A stretch of DNA of 37,246 nt. Origin: Clostridium sp. CAG:354_28_25. Its GTDB lineage: Bacteria > Bacillota > Clostridia > TANB77 > CAG-508. Each line of letters starts with the position of its first letter. The first letter of the stretch is position 1. The notes under the pieces are model-generated. The model saw nothing but the letters and a program-made list of their open reading frames with translations. It had not been told where the DNA came from and did not search any database. The stretch lies in contig MNRL01000002.1 in assembly GCA_001915925.1 (NCBI GenBank), forward strand, positions 756 through 38,001. The letters run 5' to 3'. The translations under genes and the position numbers were made by a program. Below are positions 16,646-26,377 of this stretch, in pieces.

Positions 16646-17014
16646 ATGGGTACATATTATGTTCCAAGAAATTATAAGGGTGAGTCAAGAATACTATATA
16701 TTTTTACTACTAAATCATTAATTACTACTGGAGTGGGAGCACTTATTGGTTCAGTATTTTTTATAATATTTGGTATGATATTGAATTATAAAATGGTAGG
16801 ATTTATTATAATGGGTATTTTCGGCCTTCTTGGTTGGATATATGGTGCGGTAAAAATACCTACCATAGCTGGAATTGCAGTTACAAAAAAAGTAGGTGGA
16901 GAATCATTAGATGAGATTATAAATAGATATATAAAATTTAAAGCAAAGAGACGTATCTATTCATATGCAGATACAAAGATTGCTGATGAAGAAAATACAA
17001 AGGAGGAACAATAA
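16646..17014 (+). CDS. PrgI family membrane protein
   Basis: This 122-aa protein begins with the PrgI-type signature YYVPRNYKGESRIL, followed by two membrane helices (about residues 28-47 and 51-70) and the conserved VKIPTI motif. PrgI proteins are small inner-membrane components (VirB3-like) encoded next to the VirB4 ATPase in Gram-positive type IV systems. The C-terminal 35 residues are charged and cytoplasmic. AGGAGG precedes the ATG. The stop is one base before the start of the next gene, indicating translational coupling. Confidence 0.85.
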   Translation: MGTYYVPRNYKGESRILYIFTTKSLITTGVGALIGSVFFIIFGMILNYKMVGFIIMGIFGLLGWIYGAVKIPTIAGIAVTKKVGGESLDEIINRYIKFKAKRRIYSYADTKIADEENTKEEQ

Positions 17015-17015
17015 T

Positions 17016-18275
17016 ATGGATAGTATTATAATGGGATTAAATATAATGCTAATAGTTCTAGTTGTAATAATTATAGCATTGGTAGTAGCATATTATTTTT
17101 TAGTATATAAAAGTAAGGTAAATAAAGAAGAAAGAGAAAAAGCCAAAGAGATAAAAACAGCTAATAAGGAATTTAACGGAATAACAAGAGAAACTACAGA
17201 TAAAATTTTAGATTTTGACGAAATTAAAGATGACATGATAATAAGAAAAAATGGTCAACAATATATCATGGTAATCCAATGTAAAGGTATAAATTATGAT
17301 TTGTTATCAGAAGAAGAAAAAGAATCTGTAGAAAGAGGTTTCGTAGAATTCTTAAATACAATAAGATTTCCAATCCAATTATATGTACAAACAAGAAGTT
17401 TAAACTTAAGAAAAACAATAGATGCATATAAAGAGAAAGTTAATGTAATTGCAGATGAAATAAAGAGCTTACAAAAACAAAGAGCAGAATATTTAAGAAC
17501 AGGAAATCAAAAACAAGTAGAAATGACAGACTTCGAAATAAGAAGAAAAGAAAATGTTTTAGAATATGGACAAGATATTTCAAATTATATTGGAAGAATG
17601 AGTTTTAACCAAAATGTATTACAACAAAAAACATATGTTGTAGTTTCTTATTTTAAGAGTGAGTTAGGAAATATTTCTAATTACTCAAAAGATGAAATTA
17701 TAAATATGGTATTTACAGAATTATATACAAGAGCAGAGACATTAATAAGAAGTTTAGGAAGTGCTCAAGTTTCTGGTAGAATATTAGATTCAGAAGAATT
17801 AACAGAATTATTATATATAGCATACAACAGAGATGAAGAGCAAATATATCAATTAGATAGAGCTTTGGATGCACAATACGATGCATTATATTCAACATCT
17901 AAAGATGTTTTACAAAAACAAAGAGAGAGAATAGACAATCAATTAGAAGATATGGCTGTAGATTTGGCTTCAGAAAGCTTATTAAAGGCAGATGATATCT
18001 TAAAAGATAGAGAAAAATTAAATAATGAATTAAGAGAAAGAACTATAGAAATAATTGAGGAATACAAAAATCAATTAAGTCCAGATTTATATAATGAAAC
18101 AAAGAAAATAATAGAAGAACAAACAGCGCAAGAAGAGAAAAAAGCAAAAGTAGAAACAGCTAAACAAAAAGAAACGGAAAATAGTGAAGAGAATGTTAAA
18201 ACAGAAACTAAAACAAATCCAACAGAAGCAAAAAAGAAAGCTACAAGAGGAAGACCAAAAAAGGCAGATAAATAA
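17016..18275 (+). CDS. TraC-like membrane-tethered T4SS protein
   Basis: This 419-aa protein has one N-terminal helix (about residues 5-32), then a soluble domain. Its sequence (DDMIIRKNGQQYIMVIQCKG, then FVEFLNTIRFPIQLYVQTRS) resembles the TraC-like protein found beside PrgI and VirB4 in single-membrane type IV loci. Residues about 130-320 are helical and coiled-coil-like. The last 50 residues are Lys/Glu-rich and disordered-looking, ending RGRPKKADK, an AT-hook-like RGRP motif. I chose ATG at 17016 because AGGAGG lies 9-14 bases upstream; the open frame starts 17 codons earlier, inside prgI. It has no ATPase motif, so it probably scaffolds VirB4 at the membrane. Confidence 0.7.
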   Translation: MDSIIMGLNIMLIVLVVIIIALVVAYYFLVYKSKVNKEEREKAKEIKTANKEFNGITRETTDKILDFDEIKDDMIIRKNGQQYIMVIQCKGINYDLLSEEEKESVERGFVEFLNTIRFPIQLYVQTRSLNLRKTIDAYKEKVNVIADEIKSLQKQRAEYLRTGNQKQVEMTDFEIRRKENVLEYGQDISNYIGRMSFNQNVLQQKTYVVVSYFKSELGNISNYSKDEIINMVFTELYTRAETLIRSLGSAQVSGRILDSEELTELLYIAYNRDEEQIYQLDRALDAQYDALYSTSKDVLQKQRERIDNQLEDMAVDLASESLLKADDILKDREKLNNELRERTIEIIEEYKNQLSPDLYNETKKIIEEQTAQEEKKAKVETAKQKETENSEENVKTETKTNPTEAKKKATRGRPKKADK

Positions 18276-18299
18276 CAAAAGATTGGAGGAAAGTTTTAA

Positions 18300-20294
18300 A
18301 TGAAAAATAAAAATGTTGAAGAAAACCAAAATGTTGTAGAAACACCAAAAGGAGTTCTTGGAAAAAATGCTAAAAGTATTAAAGACTTAATTGCTCCTGC
18401 TGGAATTGATTTTTCAAATATAAATCATGTAGAAATTGTATCTACTAAAACAAGGTATGCAAGAAGTATGATTGTTGCAAATATTCCAAGAATGTGTACA
18501 TTCCCAGAATTTTTAAGAAGTATGTATACATTTGGAGATGTAAATACATCAGTATTTATTTCGCCAGTTAGTGAAAGTTCATCACAAACAGACTTAAATA
18601 GAACAATTAATGAACTTGAGGCAGAAAGACTTGTTGCTATAGATAGAGGAGATATAAACCGTGAAAGAATTTTAGCACAAAAAAGAATAGAGGCAGAAGA
18701 TTTAAGAGATCAGATAGCAAGTGGATTTAACAAATTATACGAGTCTACAATTGTATGTACATTGTTTGCATATAGTTTAGAAGATCTTGATAAAGAAACA
18801 GAGCTATTAGCTTCAGAAATGGCTAAAACATTAATAGATGTTAAGCCAGCATGGGCAATTCAAGAAGATGCTTTTAGAAGTAATTTACCATTTAATGAAA
18901 ATACTATAAAGAAAGCTCATAATTTTGATAGAAATTCAATGGCAACAGTTTTCCCATTCTTTTCTTCAGAAGTTGGACACGAAAATGGTATACCAATTGG
19001 GTTTGACAAACAAACAGGGTTACCAATATTGTTTGATAACTTTAGTTCTACACTTACAAACTATAACTTAGTTATATTTGGTAAGTCTGGTGCTGGTAAA
19101 GGTGTTACTATTAAAACAATTACAGCAAGATCATCTGTCTTAATGGGAATAGAGAGTTTAGCCCTAGATGCTGAAGGTGAGTATGGTGTTGTTGCAGATG
19201 CTTTAGGAGGAGTTAATGTAACTATAAGTCCAAACTCTAATACAATAATTAACTTATTCGATATAGAACCAGAAACTGTAAAAGATGAAATAACAGGAAG
19301 AGAAAGAGTAGTCTTAAATATAGAAAATAAAGTAGAGGACGTTACACAAGCTTTACTTACAATGGCAAGAGGTAGTACAAGAAGTGAAGAAGTAAATGAG
19401 CTTACAAAACAAATAATTGCAGAATCTGTTGCAGAAGAATATGAATCAAGAGGAATTACAGACGATATAAATAGTTTGTATGAAGATAATGATCCAACTA
19501 GAAGATTTTCTAGAAATTACATAGGAAGAGTAAAGAAAGAAATGCCAACAATAGGTTCTTGGTTTAAAAGAATTTTAAGAAAAGGCCAAGAAAATGAAAA
19601 TCCAGATTACAGATTCCATTATAGTTACTTATCTAAAGTTATGAAACAATATGTAAGAGAATATAATGGTCAAATGGCGTATTTCGATGGACAATCAACT
19701 TTCGAGTTGTTAGATGGAACACCATTTATAAATCTGGATATATCACAACTAGAAGAAAGATTTGCAAGACCACTTGCACAACAAATTTTACTTTCTTGGA
19801 TTTGGGAAAAATATGTTAAGAAAAATAGTGAAGATAAAGAAAAAGCTGCAAAGAAAAGAGTACTTATAGATGAAGCTTGGATGTTACTTCCATATCCAGA
19901 AGCTGTAGATTTCTTGAATACAATGGCAAGACGTGCTAGAAAGAGAAATGTTTCATTAGCTGTTATGTCACAAAAATTCCAAGACTTCTACGAAAAACCA
20001 GAAGCACAAGCAGTTTTAACATCATCAGATACAAAATTATTCTTAGCACAAGATAAATCAGAGATTCCTTATATAAAGGAAGTATTTAAGTTAAGTGAAG
20101 GTGAAGCAGCTTTCTTAACAACTTGTAACAGAGGTGAAGGATTATTAAAGGTTGGTTCAGATACAGCTATAATTTCTATAAGACCAACTAAGAAAGAATT
20201 TGAATTCGTAGAAACAAATGTTAACAAAATTAAATTAATACAAGAACAAAAGCAAAAAGAGCAAGAAAGAAGTAAAAAGAATGTACAATCATAA
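18300..20294 (+). CDS. VirB4/TraC-type ATPase
   Basis: This 664-aa ATPase powers pilus assembly and substrate transport in type IV secretion. Residues about 50-200 are the VirB4 N-terminal domain (SMIVANIPRMCTFPEFLRSM). Residues about 235-640 are the RecA-like motor: Walker A GKSGAGKG at 261-268, a DAEGEYG motif, Walker B LIDEAW (Asp524, Glu525), then MARRARKRN and AVMSQKFQDF. The residue after the P-loop lysine is Gly268 (GGT) where families nearly always have Ser or Thr. The rest of the active site looks intact, so activity is likely but unproven. The start follows GGAGGAAAG. It is not fused to the upstream TraC-like protein. Confidence 0.9.
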   Translation: MKNKNVEENQNVVETPKGVLGKNAKSIKDLIAPAGIDFSNINHVEIVSTKTRYARSMIVANIPRMCTFPEFLRSMYTFGDVNTSVFISPVSESSSQTDLNRTINELEAERLVAIDRGDINRERILAQKRIEAEDLRDQIASGFNKLYESTIVCTLFAYSLEDLDKETELLASEMAKTLIDVKPAWAIQEDAFRSNLPFNENTIKKAHNFDRNSMATVFPFFSSEVGHENGIPIGFDKQTGLPILFDNFSSTLTNYNLVIFGKSGAGKGVTIKTITARSSVLMGIESLALDAEGEYGVVADALGGVNVTISPNSNTIINLFDIEPETVKDEITGRERVVLNIENKVEDVTQALLTMARGSTRSEEVNELTKQIIAESVAEEYESRGITDDINSLYEDNDPTRRFSRNYIGRVKKEMPTIGSWFKRILRKGQENENPDYRFHYSYLSKVMKQYVREYNGQMAYFDGQSTFELLDGTPFINLDISQLEERFARPLAQQILLSWIWEKYVKKNSEDKEKAAKKRVLIDEAWMLLPYPEAVDFLNTMARRARKRNVSLAVMSQKFQDFYEKPEAQAVLTSSDTKLFLAQDKSEIPYIKEVFKLSEGEAAFLTTCNRGEGLLKVGSDTAIISIRPTKKEFEFVETNVNKIKLIQEQKQKEQERSKKNVQS

Positions 20295-20311
20295 ATTAAG
20301 AGGGAGAGTAA

Positions 20312-21502
20312 ATGATTAAAAAAGTAGGTTTAATAGTTATACTAATTGTAACAATTTTTAATTTAATAATACCTATGAAAATAACCTATGCTGCAGAACC
20401 TAAAAAAGAAAGCATTAATGAGGTTATGAGTGGAGTCGAAGATGACTCTGCAGATAGTCTTATGAATGATGGTAAAACTACAGCTAATTCAGAAGCAGGA
20501 AAGTCTAAACATAAGGTATCTCCAGAACCAAGTATGGGTGGTGCCACAGCAAGTGCGCTTGCAAGACTAATAAATATTGTACCTACTTTAATTAGTGCCC
20601 TTTTAAAATCTATAGTAAATTCCCAACAAGTTGACAGTTCTAGCGCTGTAGAGTTTACAATACAAGATTTATTAGCAGGAAAATATGATATGTTTAGTAT
20701 TGATTTTTTTGGGAATGTAAATGAAACAGAAAAATTAAATGGAAAGCTAACCCAAAATATTGTTATCTGGTATAGTGCAATGAGAAATTTAGCTGTTGGG
20801 TTAACATTATTAGTATTAGTATATGTAGGAATTAGAATGTCAATTTCAACAGTAGCGGATGAAAAAGCAAAATATCAAAAAATGTTAATTGCTTGGATAA
20901 AAGGATTTTGCTTAATATTTGTACTTATATATATTGTTACTTTTGCAATTAATATATCAAATGCTTTAGTTGATTTAATACCAAAAAGTTCAGACAATTT
21001 AGAAAAAACTCTAATGTATGGTAATGGTACAATTCAAAATCCAGAAGAAGGTTCAATAATGGAAAAGCTGGCAACTTTAAAAGGATGGAATTATGTAGCA
21101 ATTTGTGTACTATATTGGGTAATTGTATATTATCAATTAAAGTTTTTTATATTGTACTTTAAAAGGGTATTAGCAGTTGGTTTACTTACTATAATTTCTC
21201 CATTGATATCTATTACATATCCAATAGATAGTATTGGCGATGAAAAAGCTCAAGGATTTCAAAGGTGGTTAAATGAGATTTTAATTAATATATTTATTCA
21301 ACCACTACATTTGTTAATATATACAATATTTATAGCAGCAGCTGGAGCAATAGCAACTGTAGCACCACTGCTTGCAGCATTTTTCTTAATGGGATTATCT
21401 AGAGGTGAGAAAATTATAAAAAATGTCCTTGGAATAAGGAGTGCAAACTCTATAAGTTCTTTAGGTGGAATTCAGATAGCAAGATTTGCACACAGAGCAT
21501 AG
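20312..21502 (+). CDS. VirB6/TrbL-like polytopic protein 1
   Basis: This 396-aa protein has a signal sequence (residues 1-27, ending ITYAAE), an extracellular segment rich in Ser and Asp, and about five to six membrane helices from residue 155 on. It contains the motif shared by all three proteins of this type in the locus: WY-x-A-x-RNL starting at Trp153, then VYVGIRMSISTVADEKAKY. A later segment, YFKRVLAVGLLTIISPLISITYPID, is also shared. VirB6/TrbL proteins form the inner-membrane channel. Unlike the other two it has almost no C-terminal tail. A GGGAGAG ribosome site lies upstream. Confidence 0.8.
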   Translation: MIKKVGLIVILIVTIFNLIIPMKITYAAEPKKESINEVMSGVEDDSADSLMNDGKTTANSEAGKSKHKVSPEPSMGGATASALARLINIVPTLISALLKSIVNSQQVDSSSAVEFTIQDLLAGKYDMFSIDFFGNVNETEKLNGKLTQNIVIWYSAMRNLAVGLTLLVLVYVGIRMSISTVADEKAKYQKMLIAWIKGFCLIFVLIYIVTFAINISNALVDLIPKSSDNLEKTLMYGNGTIQNPEEGSIMEKLATLKGWNYVAICVLYWVIVYYQLKFFILYFKRVLAVGLLTIISPLISITYPIDSIGDEKAQGFQRWLNEILINIFIQPLHLLIYTIFIAAAGAIATVAPLLAAFFLMGLSRGEKIIKNVLGIRSANSISSLGGIQIARFAHRA

Positions 21503-21512
21503 AGGTGTTTAT

Positions 21513-23006
21513 ATGAAAAAAAATACTAAAAGAAAAATGAATAAGAAAAAAAAGAAAATGATAATAATAGTTGCAGTAATTGTAGCTTTTTTAGTACTAT
21601 TAACAGTTATTCTAAAACTTATTCAGAATAATAAAAAGATTGAATCCATATATGATGCAAATTCACTAAAAGCTGTTATAGAATTTTGTGATTGCAAATA
21701 TATAGCTGAAAAAGATTCGGAACTAGATGACTACAATATGGATATATATATGGAATTTAAATATAGTCCATATCAAGACGGAAAATCACAACAACCTTTT
21801 TATGATGTAACAATAGATGCAATTACAAATTATTTATCTTATAGAAAAATTAGATTAATTGATGAATCTAAAGGGCTTGTAATTAGGGTTGATACAAATA
21901 ACACATCAAAAATAACTAATAAATATTTTAATGATATAGAAGAGTCAGAATATTTTAATAGATTATTATCAGATGCTAATTTAGAAAATAAAAGTAGTTT
22001 AGAAGAAACAAATTTTTCTATAAATACAGAATTACAAGCTTTAGTTAATAATGAATGGAATACAAGCAACATAAATTTTGGACAAAGAACAAGTACCTTT
22101 AGAAATTATGATATATATTTTGACAATGGTTATAGAGTAAGAAATATAGCAGGTAAATTATTTAATATTGTTTTTACTAATAAATTTGAAAAGCCAGTTA
22201 TAGGTAACATTAAAGTAGGAGATAGTTTTGAAACCATAAAATCACAATTAGGTGACAATTATATAGAAAAAAATGGAATATTAGAATATATGAGTAAAGA
22301 TTTATATGTATGTTTTACTACAAATGAAATTTCAGTATATCCAAAAATAACATACAACTATACAATGTTTGAAAGATTATTAGAACAATATAATGAAGAT
22401 AAGGATTTTAATTCTTTTATGAATAACTTAACAAGTATGTGGCCAGATTATTCATATTATGCCTATGATACTGATTATTGTAAAATTTCATATCCATTAA
22501 AAGGCGTTAAGATTGATAATAGCACAAATGCATTAAATGGAATTCAAATTTTTCAAGAATATACAGGATCTTTAGCAACAGAACATAAGAATTATTATCA
22601 AGTATATTATAAAACAAATGATAGTCTAATACTAGATCAAGAGTTAAATAGACTTATGGATAAATCAGAAATACCATCTGATTCTGATACACATATAAGT
22701 AGCAAATATGCAGAAAAATCAAAATTAAATGAAGATGGAAAAAAATATAATATTGCATTTTTTTCTATAGATGGAAGCAATGCTGATAGCGAATTAGATA
22801 AAAATATTTACGCAGATCAAACATATTGGTATGATGATGACAATTACATATATAGTATAAATCATCGAGGAATATATATATATAATGCAACAACTAGAAA
22901 AACAATGGTACTTGTAGAAGGAACAGATGAATTTAATATAACTAATTTTGATTATACAAATAAAATTCTAACTTATGATGGAAAAGATATAAAAATAGAA
23001 GCATAA
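21513..23006 (+). CDS. Membrane-tethered extracellular protein of the secretion locus, function unknown
   Basis: This 497-aa protein has a very basic N-terminus, then one transmembrane helix (about residues 16-36) and a large extracytoplasmic part rich in Tyr, Asn and Asp. I see no cysteine or His/Glu catalytic pattern and recognise no family. The last roughly 80 residues (TYWYDDDNYIYSINHRGIYIYN, shown as a trend rather than a motif) look like short beta-strand repeats. The start at ATG 21513 follows AGAGGTG; the open frame begins 9 codons earlier inside the previous gene. Its position between two VirB6-like genes suggests a structural or surface part of the apparatus. Confidence 0.65.
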   Translation: MKKNTKRKMNKKKKKMIIIVAVIVAFLVLLTVILKLIQNNKKIESIYDANSLKAVIEFCDCKYIAEKDSELDDYNMDIYMEFKYSPYQDGKSQQPFYDVTIDAITNYLSYRKIRLIDESKGLVIRVDTNNTSKITNKYFNDIEESEYFNRLLSDANLENKSSLEETNFSINTELQALVNNEWNTSNINFGQRTSTFRNYDIYFDNGYRVRNIAGKLFNIVFTNKFEKPVIGNIKVGDSFETIKSQLGDNYIEKNGILEYMSKDLYVCFTTNEISVYPKITYNYTMFERLLEQYNEDKDFNSFMNNLTSMWPDYSYYAYDTDYCKISYPLKGVKIDNSTNALNGIQIFQEYTGSLATEHKNYYQVYYKTNDSLILDQELNRLMDKSEIPSDSDTHISSKYAEKSKLNEDGKKYNIAFFSIDGSNADSELDKNIYADQTYWYDDDNYIYSINHRGIYIYNATTRKTMVLVEGTDEFNITNFDYTNKILTYDGKDIKIEA

Positions 23007-23018
23007 AGAAAGGAGAAG

Positions 23019-26000
23019 ATGATGAGAAAAATAAAAAGTCTATTAAAAAAACTATTAGTATCATTTTTAATATGTTATATCGTACTTTTAAACACATCAT
23101 CTTCTTTTGCAAGAAATTTTGATGATGGTGCAAGATCCTTTTTAGCAGAGCAGACACAGCAATTTATAGATCAATATGCTAGTATTACAATTTATAGTAC
23201 AGAGCCAGAAGATGTACCTGCACATTTTAATAGTGATAAATCTATATTTTATTCTTGCTGTACTACAGGTATTGCATATATGTACGAGATATTTCTTGGA
23301 TTAGATATATATTCTTTGCGGATTTAATGCATATGCCGCAACAAATAAAACATCATTAAGAAATGAATATTGGCACGAAGTTTCACCAGCAGAAGCAAAA
23401 CCAGGAGATATTTTAGTAAGAGATGGGCATGCAGAGATGGTAGCAGCTGCAAATCCTAGTGCAAGTTCAACGAGAGATTTAAGACACTTTAATTTTGGTA
23501 GTTCAGACCCGGTTTTAAAAGTTCACGAACCTCCAACTTCTCAACAAGATTCATTTGATGTTATATTTGCATTAAACGAAGATGTACAAGTAACTCCATC
23601 TGGAAATGTTCCAGCTAGTAATGAACTTTTAGAAGAAGAGAATAATGCTACAGAAGATCCAGAAGATGGTTTTTATTATCAAGGATTAGCACAAGGATCT
23701 TTTTCTGGTAGAAGTTCACTTAATATATTGGCATGGTTATTTAATTTGATTTCACAATTAGTAGATTATGTACTTGGTTTTATGACAATGATAATTAAAG
23801 TTGTTATCATAGGTTGGGCAAATATATTTGTAAATATTGTTACAGAAGCTGTTAATGCTCTTACAGGTGATGCTGTAGAAGAAAAAGTTGATGATACAAA
23901 TACAACAGATATAACTGAACCAAATGTTGTAACGTCTGGTAATTCAGAAAACCAAACACAATCAATATTAGATAATGATAATTTATATACACCAAGTTCA
24001 ACAGAATTACAACCAGAAGGTGATGATAAACTAACAGTTGATAAGATAATATTTAATCAAGTACCTTTACTTGATGTTAATATGTTTTCAGAAACTGCAG
24101 CTGGTTATACATTAAAAGATGAGTCATCACTAAAAATAATAAGAGATAGTGTGGCAACATGGTATTATGCAATAAGAAATTTAACGATTGCTATTATGTT
24201 AATAATTTTAATATATATTGGTATAAAAATGGCAATTTCTACAGTAGCATCAGAAAAAGCGGAATATAAAAGAATGTTAGTTAGTTGGCTTGTTGGATTT
24301 TTAATAATATTTGTTATACATTTCTTTTTAATATTTGTACTTAATTTGAATTCAACAATACTAGGTTGGATAATGGATGCTCAACAAAGTATGGGGTATG
24401 AAGATAGTATTTATGAAACAGTTAGAACTAAAGCATACGAGATAAAATTCTCTTCTGGTATGATAGGAACAATATTATATATTGTGTTAATTGTTTTAAT
24501 GCTAAAATTTTTATACATATATATAAAAAGACTTTTAGGAGTTTGCATTTTAATTATTATGGCTCCTACAATGGGAGCAAGTTATGCAATATCAAAAGTA
24601 AGAACAGGAAAAGCGAAACCATTTGTAAGATGGATGAAAGATTTTACATTGCTTGTATTAATACAAAGTGTACATGCTTTAATATATACATGTTTTGTAA
24701 CTGTAGTACTTCAATTAACGAATGAATCAATGGCAGGAATTATGATTGCACTTCTTGTTATGAACTTTATGTTTAAAGCAACAAGTATATTTACAAGTAT
24801 ATTTGGTATGGTAGGAGATAAAACAGGTTCAAGAACATTAGAAACAATAGTAAATTCAGATCCTAGAAAAGAAATTTTAGGAGGATTGTTTGTAGCAGGG
24901 GAGGTTGGCAAGTCAGCTAAAGCTTTTGCTAGTGGAACAATTCAATTTGGTAAAGATTTAAAAAATTCTGTATTAAATGGAGGAAGAGAAAGAAAAAGAC
25001 AGTTACAAGCACAAGCTCTCGGAATTGGAAATTTAGGAAAGAAAGCATTGGGCAAAACTTGGCTTGGAACTAGAAATATAAATACAGCAACAGGTCAATA
25101 TGTTCCAAGAGGTAAAGCAGAAAGACTAACATCATTATCTTCAGATTTAGATAATGTAGTTAAAGAAACAAGAGAGAAGAGAAAGAAAGAAAGAAGTAAT
25201 TTTGTAAAAGATTTATATACAATACATAATTCAAGACTTTCTAATGCGTTAAAAATAGCAACATCCCTACCTTTTATGGGGGTTGCAGGTTTGGAAGAAT
25301 TAGGAGCAACTAATTTAGCAACAGTTTTAGTTGGAGGAGGAAAAAGAGGAGTAAAAAAACCAAGAAAAGGTATAAAAGCCAAATTCTCTTCTGCACGTTC
25401 AGCAATTACAGAACGTCGTAATCAAGGTAAAGGTATGATAAGAGCAACTGCTGGAGCAGCAGTTGGTGGAGTAAAAAATATAGCAATAGATAAAACAAAC
25501 AAAATGATGAAACCAGGAGAAAAAATACAAGATGAATATGAAAATAGAATGGCAAAGATTAATGAAGCTAAAGAAGCAGAAACAAATATTATAGATTTAT
25601 ACACAAGAGGAAGAAGAGAAAAAGAAGAAAGCTTTAAGAGTTTAAAAGCTAATGGTTTAAATGACAAAGCTATAAAAACAATGGCTAGAAAGTCATTTGA
25701 CGACTCATATAGAAAAACTTTGAATGATGTATTTGAGGTATCAGATATAGTTGATGAAAGAGTAGATAGAGAACAACATTTACAAAGATATAAAGCTGAA
25801 TTAGGAATTGATGATAAAACTCTAGGAAAGAATAGTATAGATACAATAAAACAAAAGGTAGAGAATAGAGTTAGAGATAATATTTCTGATAAATTAAGAG
25901 ACAAGTATGCAAAAGAAAACAATAATAAAATAGATAGTGTTACAGAAGTAAGGATAAAACAAGAAACAGAAGAGCGAGTTTCAGAATTTATGAAAGATTT

Positions 26001-26376
26001 GGATAAAGAGATTGATGATAAAACAGTTAAAGATGAAAATTTGGCAAATGATCCTTCTGTTATAAAAGGAGATAGATTTGATTTCTCAGAGACGATAAAA
26101 GCGGATGAATTAAAGAGTACAATTGAAGATATGATGAAAAAACATGGTGCAGAAAAGAAAGCGGAAGATGGAATGGAAGAGTTAAGAGAACAAATGCAGA
26201 GATTACAGAGAATAGATAGAGACTATGCAAGTGTTGAAGGCAATAAGGATAAATCTTATCTATACAAGGCTAGCACAGATATTCGTAAAGAGCAAGAAAA
26301 ACACAGCAATTTGAAAACAGTATTATCAAGTTTAACTTACAGAAATATAGATATAAATAATGGGGGAAGGAGATAA
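23019..26376 (+). CDS. NlpC/P60-like hydrolase fused to VirB6/TrbL-like channel protein 2, needs a +1 frameshift
   Basis: Read with one +1 shift at 23319, this encodes 1118 aa. There is a signal peptide (1-32), then an NlpC/P60-like peptidase with candidate catalytic Cys80 (SCCTTGIAYMYE) and His137 (GDILVRDGHAEMV). A hydrophobic region about residues 230-270 is followed by the VirB6 core (Trp381 of WYYAIRNL, then IKMAISTVASEKAEY) with several helices to about residue 600. A roughly 500-residue Lys/Glu-rich cytoplasmic tail completes it. Without the shift, translation gives 102 aa ending at TAA 23325. The downstream frame has no start before an internal ATG at 23437, beyond the His codon, so the catalytic pair is split. 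The in-frame codon at the break is CGG. The enzyme would open peptidoglycan where the channel is built. AGGAGA precedes the ATG. Confidence 0.75.
23319..23322 (+). other. Putative +1 recoding site CGGA (gene at 23019)
   Basis: Frame 0 reads TCT TTG CGG ATT TAA. Skipping the C gives TTG GGA TTT AAT GCA, i.e. Leu-Gly-Phe-Asn-Ala, and the frame stays open to 26376. CGG is one of only two in-frame CGG codons in the window. The stop codon is the second codon after CGG, as at the other site. Confidence 0.55.
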
Positions 26377-26377
26377 T

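Noticed and set aside
16965..17015. Upstream start for the TraC-like protein
   Set aside because: It lies inside prgI in another frame with no ribosome site; ATG 17016 follows AGGAGG.
23302..23340. Explaining the break at 23319 as two separate genes
   Set aside because: The downstream frame has no start with a ribosome site near the break, and the predicted peptidase fold needs residues from both sides.
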